Positions 27,310 to 36,549 are shown, counted from the stretch's first letter. The stretch is DNA of 64,000 nt from Propionicimonas sp. (GCA_013791955.1 VMSW01000007.1:248001-312000); one strand, 5' to 3'. A program made the numbers and translations. The notes: generated by a model not told the origin, from the letters alone.

Positions 27310-28214
27310 CTTCAGTGGCAACCGCCCGGCAATTGGCCGGCCCCGGCGCAGCGCGTGCCGCCGCCCGGCGTCGGCAGCGAATGGAGGGCGGCACGCGCCG
27401 TCCCGGCTGGATCGCCTACACGATCCTTTCGGTGGTGGTTCTGATCTCGGTTACCCCGCTCTACTACGCCTTTCTGCTGTCGGCCTCGACTGCTGGCGAC
27501 ATCGCGCGCAACCCGGTGCCATCACCGATTCCGCAGGCGCACTTTTTCGAGAACCTCGGCCGGGTGCTCAACTCTGGGATCGGGTTCTGGTCGGCGCTTG
27601 GTAACAGCGTGATCGTGAGCCTGGTCACCGCGGTCTCGGTGGTCTTCTTCTCCACGCTGGCTGGCTATTCCTTCGCCAAACTGCGCTTCCGCGGTCGCAA
27701 CTGGATGCTGGCCTTCGTGATCGGCACCATGGCGGTGCCTACCCAACTCGGCGTCATCCCGTTGTTCATTGTGATGTCGAATCTTGGCTGGACCGGCAAG
27801 TTGATTGGCGTGATCGTGCCAGCCATGGTCACCGCCTTCGGCGTGTTCTGGATGACCCAGTATCTGTCGGAGGCCCTGCCCTATGAGCTCATCGAGGCGG
27901 CCCGCGTAGATGGCTGCTCGATGATCCGGACGTTCTGGCATGTGGCCCTGCCAGCCGCGCGACCCGCGGCAGCAATGTTGGCGCTGTTCACCTTTGTGGG
28001 CAGCTGGACGAACTTCTTCTGGCCGTTCATCGTGCTCGGCTCTTCGAACCCGACGCTGCCAGTGGCCCTGCAGTTGTTGCAGGCCTCCTACTTCAAAGAC
28101 ATGTCGTTGATCATGGCCGGAGTAGTGCTAGCCACGCTGCCGCTGCTGGCCCTGTTCGCCTTCGCCGGACGCCACCTGGTATCGGGCATTATGCAAGGAG
28201 CAGTCAAAGGATGA
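27306..28214 (+). CDS. cebG: Sugar ABC transporter permease 2
   Basis: A 302-residue permease with six helices and the EAA motif EAARVDGCSMIRTFWHVALP. Its N-terminal 38 residues are basic and Ala-rich. Start and stop overlap both neighbours by four bases. With the previous permease it forms the heterodimeric channel for the sugar taken up by the lipoprotein at 25006. Confidence 0.9.
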   Translation: MTSVATARQLAGPGAARAAARRRQRMEGGTRRPGWIAYTILSVVVLISVTPLYYAFLLSASTAGDIARNPVPSPIPQAHFFENLGRVLNSGIGFWSALGNSVIVSLVTAVSVVFFSTLAGYSFAKLRFRGRNWMLAFVIGTMAVPTQLGVIPLFIVMSNLGWTGKLIGVIVPAMVTAFGVFWMTQYLSEALPYELIEAARVDGCSMIRTFWHVALPAARPAAAMLALFTFVGSWTNFFWPFIVLGSSNPTLPVALQLLQASYFKDMSLIMAGVVLATLPLLALFAFAGRHLVSGIMQGAVKG

Positions 28215-29614
28215 GCACCATTTCCTTCCCCGAGTCCTTTCGCTGGGGTACGGCCACCTCGGCCTATCAGATCGAAGGGGCCGCGGCGATCGACGGCCGC
28301 ACTCCTTCGATCTGGGACACCTTCTGCCAGGTTCCCGGCGCGATCGCCAACGGCGACGACGGTAGGACGGCCGTAGATCACTATCACCGGTATCGCGAAG
28401 ACGTCGCCCAACTCAGCGAGCTTGGCCTGGACACCTACCGCTTTTCGGTGTCCTGGTCGCGGGTGCTGCAAGCCGATGGCAGCGTGAATCCGTTGGGCAT
28501 GGACTTCTACTCCCGGCTTACCGACGAGCTTCTCGGCGCTGGCATCGAGCCGTGGCTGACCCTCTATCACTGGGACCTGCCGGAGTTCTTGCCGGGCGGC
28601 TGGCTGAACCGCGATACGGCCAGCAAGTTCGCCGACTACGCCGTGGCCATGCAAAAGGTGCTCGGCGATCGGGTGCGGATCTGGACCACGCTCAACGAGC
28701 CGTGGTGTGCGTCCTTCCTCAGCTACGGAGCTGGCGAACATGCGCCCGGACACACCGATCCAACCGAAGCAGTGCGCTCGGCACATCACCTGATGCTTGC
28801 CCACGGACTGGCGACTCAGGCGTTGCGCGCAGCCGACTCTGAGGCCCAACTCGGCATCACCTTGAACTTCACTCCGGTCAGCCCAGCCGACCCGACCTCG
28901 GCGGCGGACGTGGACCTGGCTCGGCGTATCGATGGCACGGCCAACCGTTTCTTCCTTGACGCGATCTTCACCGGTGCCTATCCCGCCGACGTCATCGCCG
29001 ACCTGGGGTCGTGGTGGGAGCCCGGACTGGTCCGCGACGGTGACTTGGCCGCGATCGCAGCCCCGATCGATCTGCTTGGCGTCAACTACTACACCACCGA
29101 CGTTGTGCGGGCGCCCGGTCCAGATGAGGTGGCTACGCCCAAGGTGGTTCGTGGACGTCAACTCGCCAGCCCCCACATCACTGCTCCCCAAGCGCGGGCG
29201 CTGCCTCGCGACCTGCCGGTGACGGCGATGGGCTGGCCGGTTGATCCAGCCGGGCTGCATGGGCTGTTGACCTGGCTGCACCGCGACTACACCGGCCCCG
29301 CCGGGGTCGGGTTGGTGATCACCGAGAACGGTGCCGCCTATGGCGACGAGGTGCTCGACGCGGACGGCCAGATCCAGGACTCCGATCGCATCGATTACTT
29401 GCGGGGCCATATTGCGGCCTGCGGGCAGGCGATTGCCGAAGGGGTAGATCTGCGCGGTTATCTGGTGTGGTCCTTGATCGACAACTTCGAGTGGGCACAC
29501 GGTTATCAGCAGCGCTTCGGTATTCTCGCTGTGGACTCCGAACTTCGCCGACTGCCCAAGGCCAGCGCCCGCTGGTTCAAGGAGTTGGTGCGAGCCGGAG
29601 TGCTACAGCTTTGA
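28211..29614 (+). CDS. Beta-glucosidase, glycoside hydrolase family 1
   Basis: A 467-residue GH1 enzyme. It opens with FPESFRWGTATSAYQIEGA, the acid/base glutamate is in TLNEPW (about residue 163), the nucleophile is in ITENG (about 372) and the signature near the end is WSLIDNFEWAHGY. There is no signal peptide, so it acts in the cytoplasm on imported cellobiose or aryl-glucosides. It is coupled to the permease genes by a four-base overlap. The role fits BglC of the Streptomyces ceb operon. Confidence 0.94.
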   Translation: MSTISFPESFRWGTATSAYQIEGAAAIDGRTPSIWDTFCQVPGAIANGDDGRTAVDHYHRYREDVAQLSELGLDTYRFSVSWSRVLQADGSVNPLGMDFYSRLTDELLGAGIEPWLTLYHWDLPEFLPGGWLNRDTASKFADYAVAMQKVLGDRVRIWTTLNEPWCASFLSYGAGEHAPGHTDPTEAVRSAHHLMLAHGLATQALRAADSEAQLGITLNFTPVSPADPTSAADVDLARRIDGTANRFFLDAIFTGAYPADVIADLGSWWEPGLVRDGDLAAIAAPIDLLGVNYYTTDVVRAPGPDEVATPKVVRGRQLASPHITAPQARALPRDLPVTAMGWPVDPAGLHGLLTWLHRDYTGPAGVGLVITENGAAYGDEVLDADGQIQDSDRIDYLRGHIAACGQAIAEGVDLRGYLVWSLIDNFEWAHGYQQRFGILAVDSELRRLPKASARWFKELVRAGVLQL

Positions 29615-29629
29615 CAAGGGGGCGCCGGA

Positions 29630-30646
29630 GTGGTCAATGAGGTGATCGCGGAGCGCCAACTGCCGACCCTCGAGGATGTCGCGAAGCTGGCGAAGGTCTC
29701 TCGAGCCACGGTTTCGCGCGTGGTGAACGGCGCCACTCTGGTGGCTCCGGAGACGGTTGTTCAGGTGCAGGCGGCCATCTCCAAGCTTGGCTACCGTCCC
29801 AACCGGGCGGCCAGAGCGCTGGTCACTCGACGTACCGGGGTGGTGGCGGTGATGGTGCCCGAAGCAGATGACCGGGTGTTCACTGATCCGTTCTTCCCGC
29901 AGGCCTACCACGGCGCCCTGCAGGGCTTCAGCGATTCCGATGTGCAAGTGCTGCTCGCCATCGCTGGGCCCGGACACCCGGCCGAGCGGATGCTGCGCTA
30001 CCTCGACTCCGGGCACGTCGACGGCGCGATCGTGGTCTCCCACCATGGGCCAGCCCTGGCCAGGGCCTTGGCCGAGTTGAGCACGCCGGTGGTCTTCGTC
30101 GGCGACCCGGAGACCCCCGGTTTGCCCTACGTCGACATCGACCAGGAGGCCGCCTCCCGCGAGGCCACCCAGTACTTGGTTGACGGCGGGAGCAAGCGGA
30201 TCGCCACTATTACCGGCCCGTTGGATATGGCCGCCGGCACCAACCGGCTGGCCGGTTTCCGGTCCGCGCTGGCAGCGGCCGGTTTGAGTCCGGCAGGGGT
30301 CGAGCACGGCGACTTCACCACGGCCGGCGGACGCGACGCGGCCGCACGGCTGCTCGCTGCGGGCGAGCGGTTCGATGGGCTGTTCGTGGCCAATGATCTG
30401 ATGGCGGCCGGCGCACTGCAGGTGCTGGCCGAGGCTGGGCTGCAGATTCCCGAAGATGTCCGGGTGGTCGGCTTCGACAACTCCGAGGTGGCCATGCAGA
30501 CGACACCGACCCTGACCACCATGACCAACCCGGCTTCCGAGCTGTGCCGGGAGGCCACCAAGCTGTTGATCGAACTGTTGGCCGGTGGGCGCCCAGCCTC
30601 GCCGGTGATTCTGGCCAGCCATTTGATCAGGCGTGATTCGGCATGA
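29630..30646 (+). CDS. LacI-family transcriptional regulator (CebR-like)
   Basis: A 338-residue repressor. The N-terminal helix-turn-helix is LEDVAKLAKVSRATVSRVVNG (about 12-32), with a hinge helix (YRPNRAARALVTRRT) and a periplasmic-binding-like effector domain. GTG start with AAGGGGG upstream, 15 bases after the beta-glucosidase stop. It very likely binds the two AGCGCT operators at 24900 and 24935 and is released by a beta-glucoside, so it autoregulates as the last operon gene. Its stop overlaps the start of an unrelated PspC-kinase gene by four bases. Confidence 0.88.
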   Translation: MVNEVIAERQLPTLEDVAKLAKVSRATVSRVVNGATLVAPETVVQVQAAISKLGYRPNRAARALVTRRTGVVAVMVPEADDRVFTDPFFPQAYHGALQGFSDSDVQVLLAIAGPGHPAERMLRYLDSGHVDGAIVVSHHGPALARALAELSTPVVFVGDPETPGLPYVDIDQEAASREATQYLVDGGSKRIATITGPLDMAAGTNRLAGFRSALAAAGLSPAGVEHGDFTTAGGRDAAARLLAAGERFDGLFVANDLMAAGALQVLAEAGLQIPEDVRVVGFDNSEVAMQTTPTLTTMTNPASELCREATKLLIELLAGGRPASPVILASHLIRRDSA

Positions 30647-31887
30647 CCGAAGTGGTCAGCGAGCAGCCTCCTACCCGTCCGCTGAGTTCGGCCTGGGTGG
30701 GCGGGGTGTGCGCTGGCCTGGCAGATCAGCTTGGTTGGCAGCCGCTGGTAGTGCGGGTGATTTTTGTGATCCTGGGCGCGCTCGGCCTGGTTGGGGTGCT
30801 GATCTACCTGGCCCTGTGGCTGGTGATGCCCGGGCAGCGAGAGCGCCGCGACGCCCCTGGCCTGGAATCCCACGCCCGAACCGGCCTGCGTCCACGATCC
30901 GATGGCAAACTGAGCCCGGTAGATCTGGGTGTGGCCGTGGCCCTGGCTCTGGTTGGGGTCGGTCTGCTCTGGCTGGTTCAAATCAGTGGCTGGGGGATGC
31001 GGCAGGACAACCTCGCGGCCGGGCTCCTTGGGGCCAGTGGGCTGGGGTTGATCTGGTGGCAGGCCGATCGGGTCTCCACCAAGGACGTGCGCAGCGGAAC
31101 CGGTTTGCGTCGGCTGGTGGCCCCGCTCATCGCCCATTGGACTTCGCTGGTCGCGATCCTGGCCGGCCTGGTGGCGCTGGCCGCGGCGGAGGCGGTGCTC
31201 TTGGTAAACCAGCCGGGTCTTAGCGAACTGGGTCGGCTGCTGCTGGTGCTCGGCTTGTCGGCGGCTGGTCTGGCGTTGGCCAGCCTGCCGTGGATTCTGC
31301 GGGTGCGCCGCACGCTGGCGCAGGCCCGCCAGGACGCTCTGCTCGCCGACGCCCGGGCCGATATGGCCGCCCATTTGCACGACTCGGTGCTGCAAACGCT
31401 GGCGCTGATCCAGCGCCAAGCGTCCGATCCGAAGAAGGTGACCGCGCTGGCCCGCCGTCAGGAGCGGGAGCTACGGCAATGGCTCTACGGTGAGGCGCCG
31501 GCCTCTGGCAGCCTGGTGGAAGCGCTCACCGAGGAGATGCTGGACGTCGAAGGAGCCCATGGCGTTGACGTCGAGTTGGTCAGCGTCGGTGACACCGAGC
31601 TAACCCCAGAACTGACCGCGGTCGTGCGCGCGGCGCGGGAGGCCATGGTGAATGCCGCTAAGCACTCTGGTTGCGATCGGATCGACTTGTACACCGAGAC
31701 CGATGAGGATCTGGTCAGCGTCTTCATTCGCGACCGCGGCGTCGGTTTCGATCTGGCCGAGGTTGAGGAAGACCGCATGGGGGTGCGCGGTTCGATCACT
31801 GAGCGGGTCAAAAGGGCCGGTGGCCGGGCGATAATCAAGACCGCACCTGGAGAGGGCACTGAAGTGAGACTGGAGTTGCCGCGATGA
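30643..31887 (+). CDS. PspC-domain sensor histidine kinase
   Basis: A 414-residue kinase with an N-terminal PspC domain (about 15-75: SSAWVGGVCAGLADQLGWQP), further membrane helices (about 90-110, 118-140, 165-185 and 195-220), a HisKA_3 helix with H246 in HLHDSVLQTLALIQRQA, and a HATPase_c domain (REAMVNAAKHSG, MGVRGSITERVKRAGG). It overlaps its response-regulator gene by four bases and the LacI gene upstream by four. By domain it belongs with the PspC proteins at 23185-24820, 6 kb away on the opposite strand; together they resemble a LiaFSR-like envelope-stress system. Confidence 0.9.
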   Translation: MTEVVSEQPPTRPLSSAWVGGVCAGLADQLGWQPLVVRVIFVILGALGLVGVLIYLALWLVMPGQRERRDAPGLESHARTGLRPRSDGKLSPVDLGVAVALALVGVGLLWLVQISGWGMRQDNLAAGLLGASGLGLIWWQADRVSTKDVRSGTGLRRLVAPLIAHWTSLVAILAGLVALAAAEAVLLVNQPGLSELGRLLLVLGLSAAGLALASLPWILRVRRTLAQARQDALLADARADMAAHLHDSVLQTLALIQRQASDPKKVTALARRQERELRQWLYGEAPASGSLVEALTEEMLDVEGAHGVDVELVSVGDTELTPELTAVVRAAREAMVNAAKHSGCDRIDLYTETDEDLVSVFIRDRGVGFDLAEVEEDRMGVRGSITERVKRAGGRAIIKTAPGEGTEVRLELPR

Positions 31888-32543
31888 CTGAGAATCAGAG
31901 CCAGGCCGCTTGGCGGGTCGTGGTGGTCGATGACCACGCGATGTTCCGCAGCGGCGTGAAACACGACATCGGCGCCCGCGTCCAACTTGTTGGCGAAGGC
32001 GAGGACGTCCCCACTGCAGTGGCGGCCATCCTGGCTGGCGTCCCAGACGTGGTGCTGTTGGACGTCCATCTGCCCGGCGGCGGCGGTGCCGAAGTGATCA
32101 AGCAGGCCACCGCGGTCGAGCCGGGAGTGAAGTTCGTGGCCCTATCGGTCTCGGACGCCGCTGAAGACGTAATCGGCATCATTCGGGCTGGGGCCAGGGG
32201 ATATGTGACCAAGTCGATCTCGGCCGATGAGTTGGTTGAGGCGATCGGACGGGTGGCCGAAGGCGATGCGGTGTTCTCCCCGCGGCTGGCCGGTTTCGTG
32301 TTGGACGCGTTCTCCGGCGCGATCGATGTCGCCAGCATCGATGAGGATCTGGATCGGCTCAGCCAGCGTGAACGCGAAGTGCTGCGGTTGATCGCTCGCG
32401 GCTACGCCTACAAGGAGATTGCCCGGGAGCTGTTCATCTCGATCAAGACCGTTGAGACTCACGTCTCCAGCGTGCTGCGCAAGTTGCAGCTGTCGAACCG
32501 GCATCAGCTCACCCGCTGGGCCACTGATCGCAAACTGGTCTAA
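31884..32543 (+). CDS. LuxR-family response regulator paired with the PspC kinase
   Basis: A 219-residue regulator. The receiver domain has DD at 16-17, the phospho-acceptor D60 in VVLLDVHLPGGGG and the lysine in YVTKSISAD. A LuxR-type DNA-binding domain (about 150-212: LSQREREVLRLIARGYAYKE, then IKTVETHVSSVLRKL) follows. It is translationally coupled to the kinase. Likely targets are the PspC cluster at 23185-24820 and envelope genes. Confidence 0.92.
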   Translation: MTENQSQAAWRVVVVDDHAMFRSGVKHDIGARVQLVGEGEDVPTAVAAILAGVPDVVLLDVHLPGGGGAEVIKQATAVEPGVKFVALSVSDAAEDVIGIIRAGARGYVTKSISADELVEAIGRVAEGDAVFSPRLAGFVLDAFSGAIDVASIDEDLDRLSQREREVLRLIARGYAYKEIARELFISIKTVETHVSSVLRKLQLSNRHQLTRWATDRKLV

Positions 32544-32550
32544 AGGCAAA

Positions 32551-32717
32551 GGGCTTCGACAAGCTCAGCCAACTGGGGTTGAGCTTGCCGAAGCCAACTT
32601 TCAGTTCCCTGAGGCGCACCACAGTTCCCTGAGCTTGTCGAAGGGTCTGTTGGTTCAGTTCCCTGAGCTTGTCGAAGGGTCTGTTGGTTCAGTTCCCTGA
32701 GCTTGTCGAAGGGTCTG
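32551..32717. repeat. Interspersed repeat cluster, family A, with a 34-bp tandem array
   Basis: It begins with opposed copies (GGCTTCGACAAGCTCAGCCA, then a partly degenerate inverse). It then carries three head-to-tail copies of a 34-bp unit starting CAGTTCCCTGAGCTTGTCGA at 32622, 32656 and 32690. It fills the space between the convergent response-regulator and GlsB genes. Confidence 0.92.
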
Positions 32718-32718
32718 G

Positions 32719-32973
32719 CTAGATCTTCTTCTTCGTGATCAGGTTGTAGAGCCACAGCACCAGCACTGAGCCGCCGATGGCCAGGCCCCAGGACCACAGC
32801 GAGAAGAACTCGCCGACGCCGTGGCCGAGGAAGTTGGCGCCGATCCAGCCGCCGACTACGGCCCCGATCAGGCCAACGATCAAGCTGGAAATCCAGCCGC
32901 CGCTGTTCTTGGTGATCATCTTGGCGATGGCGCCTGCGATCAGGCCCATCACTATCCATGCAATAAATCCCAT
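32719..32973 (-). CDS. GlsB/YeaQ/YmgE family membrane protein
   Basis: An 84-residue glycine-rich protein with three hydrophobic helices (MGFIAWIVMGLIAGAIAK, ISSLIVGLIGAVVGGWIGANF, WGLAIGGSVLVLWLYNLI), typical of the 'transglycosylase-associated' family, a small stress-linked membrane family of unknown biochemistry. I chose ATG 32973 because it is the family's usual start; upstream sequence in the same frame lacks support. TAATCT seven bases before the start suggests leaderless expression. Confidence 0.88.
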   Translation of the reverse strand: MGFIAWIVMGLIAGAIAKMITKNSGGWISSLIVGLIGAVVGGWIGANFLGHGVGEFFSLWSWGLAIGGSVLVLWLYNLITKKKI

Positions 32974-32980
32974 GTCTGCC

Positions 32981-32986
32981 AGATTA
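32981..32986 (-). promoter_or_regulatory. -10 hexamer, probable leaderless promoter of the GlsB-family gene
   Basis: TAATCT on the minus strand, seven bases before ATG 32973, with no Shine-Dalgarno sequence. Confidence 0.4.
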
Positions 32987-33040
32987 CTCACGCCGCTTGC
33001 CCGCCGCCTGACCAAGTGGGCAGTTGTCCTCGCCCGGGAA

Positions 33041-33046
33041 TAGGCT
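33041..33046 (+). promoter_or_regulatory. -10 hexamer, probable near-leaderless promoter of pcrA
   Basis: TAGGCT, nine bases before ATG 33056, with no Shine-Dalgarno sequence. Confidence 0.35.
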
Positions 33047-33055
33047 TGGTCAGCT

Positions 33056-35467
33056 ATGACTGATTCCCTGTTCCCCGACCTGTCGGCGTCCACTCCGCCC
33101 CGGGAGACCCACCCCGGCGAACGCCCGCGAGGAATCAGCGAGGCCGACCTGTTGGCCGGGCTGAATCCGCCCCAGCGCGAAGCGGTGCTGCACAGCGGCA
33201 GCCCGGTGTTAGTGGTTGCTGGCGCCGGTTCGGGCAAGACCCGGGTGCTCACCCGCCGCATCGCCCACCTGGTCAGTGAGCGCGGTATCCACCCCGGCTC
33301 AATTCTGGCCATCACCTTCACCAACAAGGCGGCCGCTGAGATGCGGTCCCGGGTGATCGACTTGGTAGGCAACAGGGCCAAGCTGATGTGGGTCTCGACC
33401 TTCCACTCGGCCTGCGTGCGGATCCTGCGCGCCGAGATCAACCGTTTCGGGCTGTCGCGCAATTTCTCCATCTACGACGACACCGACGCCAAGCGGCTGA
33501 TGCAGCTGGTGTTGCGCGATCAGGAGGTCGATCCGAAGCGCTACCAGGTGCGCACGGTGCTCAACTGGGTTTCGAACTGCAAAAACGAGCTGATCGATCA
33601 CGAGTCGGCCCGCTCGAAGACGTCCGGTCCGAATGAAGAGGTGTACGCCGAGGCCTATGTGGAGTATCAGCGGCGGCTGATCGCGGCCAATGCGCTGGAC
33701 TTCGACGATCTGATCATGACCACGGTGAACCTGTTGCAGGCCTTCCCCGACTTGCGCGAGCAGTACCGGCGCCGCTTCCGGCATGTCTTGGTGGACGAAT
33801 ACCAGGACACCAACCACGCCCAGTACGCCCTGATCCGGGAGCTGTGTGGGGTCATCGCCGATGCGCCAGCTGGCTCGATCGAGCCGCCAGAGTTGATGGT
33901 GGTTGGCGACTCCGACCAGTCGATCTACGCCTTCCGCGGGGCGACTATTCGCAACATCCTCGATTTCGAAACTGACTTCCCGGGCGCGAGCACCATCGTT
34001 TTGGAGCAGAACTATCGCTCCACCCAGAACATCCTGAACGCCGCCAACGCGGTGATCACCCGCAACCCTGGACGTCCGGCCAAACGGCTGTGGTCGGATG
34101 CTGGTGACGGCGAACTCCTGGTCGGCTACGTGGCTGACACCGAGCACGCTGAGGCTCAGTTCGTGGCCACCGAGATCGACAAGCTGGCCGATGACGGGGC
34201 CACCAGGTATGGGGAAGTTGCGGTCTTCTATCGCACCAACGCGCAGTCGCGGGCTTTTGAGGAGCGGTTCATTCGGGTGGGGATGCCCTACCGGGTGGTC
34301 GGCGGGGTGCGGTTCTATGAGCGCAAGGAGATTCGCGACGCCATCTCCTATCTGCGGGCGATCGCCAACCCCGACGACGATGTGTCGGTACGACGGGTGC
34401 TGAACGTGCCCAGGCGTGGCATCGGTGATCGGGCCGAGGCCCTGATCGAGGCCTTCGCCGCCAGTGAGGGGATCTCCTTTGGGGCGGCCCTCGATCGAGC
34501 CGAAGAGGCTCCAGGGTTGGCGTCCCGGTCGCTGAATCAGATCAAGGCCTTCGCTGAACTACTGGCCGAACACCGCCGCCAGGTGGCCGCCGGCGTGCCA
34601 GCCGATCAGGTGCTGGCCAGCATCCTCAAGGGCTCGAGCTACACCGACGAGCTGGCCGCCTCCACCGACCCCCAGGACGAGACCCGGTTGGAGAACCTGG
34701 TCGAGCTGGTGAGCGTCGCTCAGGAGTTCGTCGCTGCTGCCCATGCCGTCGATCTGGGCGAAGCCGAGGGCGAGGACGCTGAGTTGGCGGCCGAGTTGGC
34801 CGCTGCTGCTCCCGAGCCGGACGACTCACTGCCAGCCTTTCTAGAGCGGATCGCGCTGGTGGCCGATTCCGATCGGATCCCCGACCGTGACCCGGATTCG
34901 GCAGGTGTGGTCACGTTGATGACCCTGCACACGGCAAAGGGGCTGGAGTTCGACACGGTCTTTTTGACCGGCTTCGAGGAGGGCATCTTTCCGCACGAGC
35001 GGGCGATGTTCGATACCGCCGAGCTAGAGGAGGAACGTCGGCTGGCCTACGTCGGGATCACTCGGGCCCGCAAACGACTCTTCCTGAGCCGGGCCACCGT
35101 GCGCACCATGTGGGGAGCGCCGAAGTACAACCCGGCCAGCCGGTTTACCGACGAGATTCCCGCTCACTTGATTGATTGGCGCAACCTGGACGCGGGACGT
35201 CCAGCCTTCGTGCAGCGCGGGCCCGGCGCTGAACGGCGGACGGCATCAACCGGCTCGGTCCAAAGCAGGCCGGCCTTTGGCTCCCGGCCGGTGATCAAGA
35301 CAGTGGCCTCGGTTGAGGTGGGGGAGCGAGTGCTGCATACGTCCTTTGGGATGGGCACCGTGATTGCCACCCACGGCACCGGGGACTCGACGAAGGCCGA
35401 TGTCGACTTCGGTTCGGCCGGTATCAAGCGCCTGTCGTTGAAGCACGCCCCGATGGAAAAACTATGA
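33056..35467 (+). CDS. pcrA: ATP-dependent DNA helicase PcrA/UvrD
   Basis: An 803-residue SF1A helicase. The Q-motif is LNPPQREAVLHS, Walker A is VAGAGSGKTRVLTRR, motif II is LVDEYQDTN, motif III is VVGDSDQSIYAFRGA and motif IV is LEQNYRS. Motif V includes LMTLHTAKGLEFDTVFLTG, and motif VI is AYVGITRARKRLFLS. The C-terminal Tudor-like segment (VGERVLHTSFGMGTVIATHG) is the part that contacts RNA polymerase in PcrA/UvrD. It acts in repair and in removing recombinase or stalled polymerase. A hairpin terminator includes its stop codon. Confidence 0.96.
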   Translation: MTDSLFPDLSASTPPRETHPGERPRGISEADLLAGLNPPQREAVLHSGSPVLVVAGAGSGKTRVLTRRIAHLVSERGIHPGSILAITFTNKAAAEMRSRVIDLVGNRAKLMWVSTFHSACVRILRAEINRFGLSRNFSIYDDTDAKRLMQLVLRDQEVDPKRYQVRTVLNWVSNCKNELIDHESARSKTSGPNEEVYAEAYVEYQRRLIAANALDFDDLIMTTVNLLQAFPDLREQYRRRFRHVLVDEYQDTNHAQYALIRELCGVIADAPAGSIEPPELMVVGDSDQSIYAFRGATIRNILDFETDFPGASTIVLEQNYRSTQNILNAANAVITRNPGRPAKRLWSDAGDGELLVGYVADTEHAEAQFVATEIDKLADDGATRYGEVAVFYRTNAQSRAFEERFIRVGMPYRVVGGVRFYERKEIRDAISYLRAIANPDDDVSVRRVLNVPRRGIGDRAEALIEAFAASEGISFGAALDRAEEAPGLASRSLNQIKAFAELLAEHRRQVAAGVPADQVLASILKGSSYTDELAASTDPQDETRLENLVELVSVAQEFVAAAHAVDLGEAEGEDAELAAELAAAAPEPDDSLPAFLERIALVADSDRIPDRDPDSAGVVTLMTLHTAKGLEFDTVFLTGFEEGIFPHERAMFDTAELEEERRLAYVGITRARKRLFLSRATVRTMWGAPKYNPASRFTDEIPAHLIDWRNLDAGRPAFVQRGPGAERRTASTGSVQSRPAFGSRPVIKTVASVEVGERVLHTSFGMGTVIATHGTGDSTKADVDFGSAGIKRLSLKHAPMEKL

Positions 35468-35490
35468 GCCGAGCCATTCGGCTCGGCTCA
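35465..35490 (+). terminator. Hairpin terminator of pcrA
   Basis: Perfect 11-bp stem, TGAGCCGAGCC with its complement, around ATTC. The pcrA stop codon is the first three bases of the stem. Only a weak T-containing tail (ACTTTGATC) follows. Confidence 0.7.
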
Positions 35491-35509
35491 ACTTTGATCA
35501 GCTGATTGC

Positions 35510-36352
35510 TCAGTTGCGGGCGGGGGCTCGCTTGCCCTGCGGGTTCCAGCCGATGAACTTCATCGGGTTGGTGCCCGAGCCGTTCTGGTAAGCCGAGAAG
35601 TGCAGGTGGCAGGAGGTCGAGAGGCCGGTGCTGCCGACGTAACCGATCACATCGCCCTTGTCGACCTTGTCGCCGACCGAGACGGAGTACTTGCTCATGT
35701 GCAGGTAGCCGGTCTGGACGTTGACGCCGTTGATGTCGCCGTGATCGATGCGGACGTTGTTACCTGAACCGCCGTTGTAGCCCATCTCGGCCTTGACCAC
35801 GGTGCCGGACTGCGCGGCCCAGATCGGCTGACCACAGGAGCCGCCAATGTCGTCGCCATCGTGCATCCGCCAGTAGTGCAGGATCGGGTGAAGCCGGGGG
35901 CCGTAAACGGAGCCGACCTCGCCCTCGGTGGGCCACATGAACTTGGTGAGGGTCTTGAGCCGGTCATTTTCCTCATCGAGGAAAGTCGCGTTCTCGCCCA
36001 TCGTCTGGAAGCGCTCGGTGGTGGCTGCGTCAGCTGAGGCGGTGCTGATCTCGGTCACTTCGGCACTAATGGACTGACTGCGCTGTTCGGCTAGCGAGGC
36101 GGCGTCCTGGCTCTTCTCGGCGCCGAAGTCGGTGCCGATGCTCGACAGTCCCAGCGGGGACGGGAGCGCGGCGGCGTTGGCGGGACTGGCTGAAGCGGTG
36201 AAGGTGGCGAGGCCAGCAAGCACGATTCCTGAGACGGCCACCACAGCTGCACCGCGACGCAGCAGCGACTGCAACACTCCGCCGGAGATCCGGCGAGGCT
36301 GAGTCGGAAGCGCGCGCCTTGGCTTGTCAGCCTGCGTTTGCTGGTCGTTCAC
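35510..36352 (-). CDS. Secreted M23-family peptidase (LytM domain)
   Basis: A 280-residue envelope protein. A basic N-terminus and membrane anchor or signal (about 35-60, VVAVSGIVLAGLATFTASA) are followed by a helical linker and an M23 domain. The zinc ligands are visible in YGPRLHPILHYWRMHDGDDI (H and D) and SCHLHFS (HxH), and GYLHMSK carries the catalytic histidine. LytM peptidases cut peptidoglycan cross-links. GTG start preceded by GGGGG. The gene sits between pcrA and sucC. I looked for a c-di-AMP riboswitch in the leader and saw none. Confidence 0.9.
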   Translation of the reverse strand: MNDQQTQADKPRRALPTQPRRISGGVLQSLLRRGAAVVAVSGIVLAGLATFTASASPANAAALPSPLGLSSIGTDFGAEKSQDAASLAEQRSQSISAEVTEISTASADAATTERFQTMGENATFLDEENDRLKTLTKFMWPTEGEVGSVYGPRLHPILHYWRMHDGDDIGGSCGQPIWAAQSGTVVKAEMGYNGGSGNNVRIDHGDINGVNVQTGYLHMSKYSVSVGDKVDKGDVIGYVGSTGLSTSCHLHFSAYQNGSGTNPMKFIGWNPQGKRAPARN

Positions 36353-36549
36353 CTAGCCCCCGTGATGAGTACGTTTTCGCCTGCCCCTAGCGAGCAAGAC
36401 AGAGCTTAGCATTTCTCAGGATATTTCTCAGCTTCGTCTCATGACTTGCCAAATCAACGCTCCCGGGGCGGCCACAGCCCTGGGTTGGGCGCCCTCAGGA
36501 ATAGTCTCGAAGGCGCTCCGGTTCACCCCGGATGAGACTAGGAGTGAGA

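Noticed and set aside
32622-32717. 34-bp tandem units as a CRISPR or origin iteron array
   Set aside because: There are no spacers, and the unit belongs to a repeat family found at other intergenic sites; no replication gene lies nearby.
36353-36549. c-di-AMP riboswitch ahead of the M23 peptidase gene
   Set aside because: The leader lacks the conserved ydaO-type core as far as I can see; only a possible -10 (TAAGCT) is visible.
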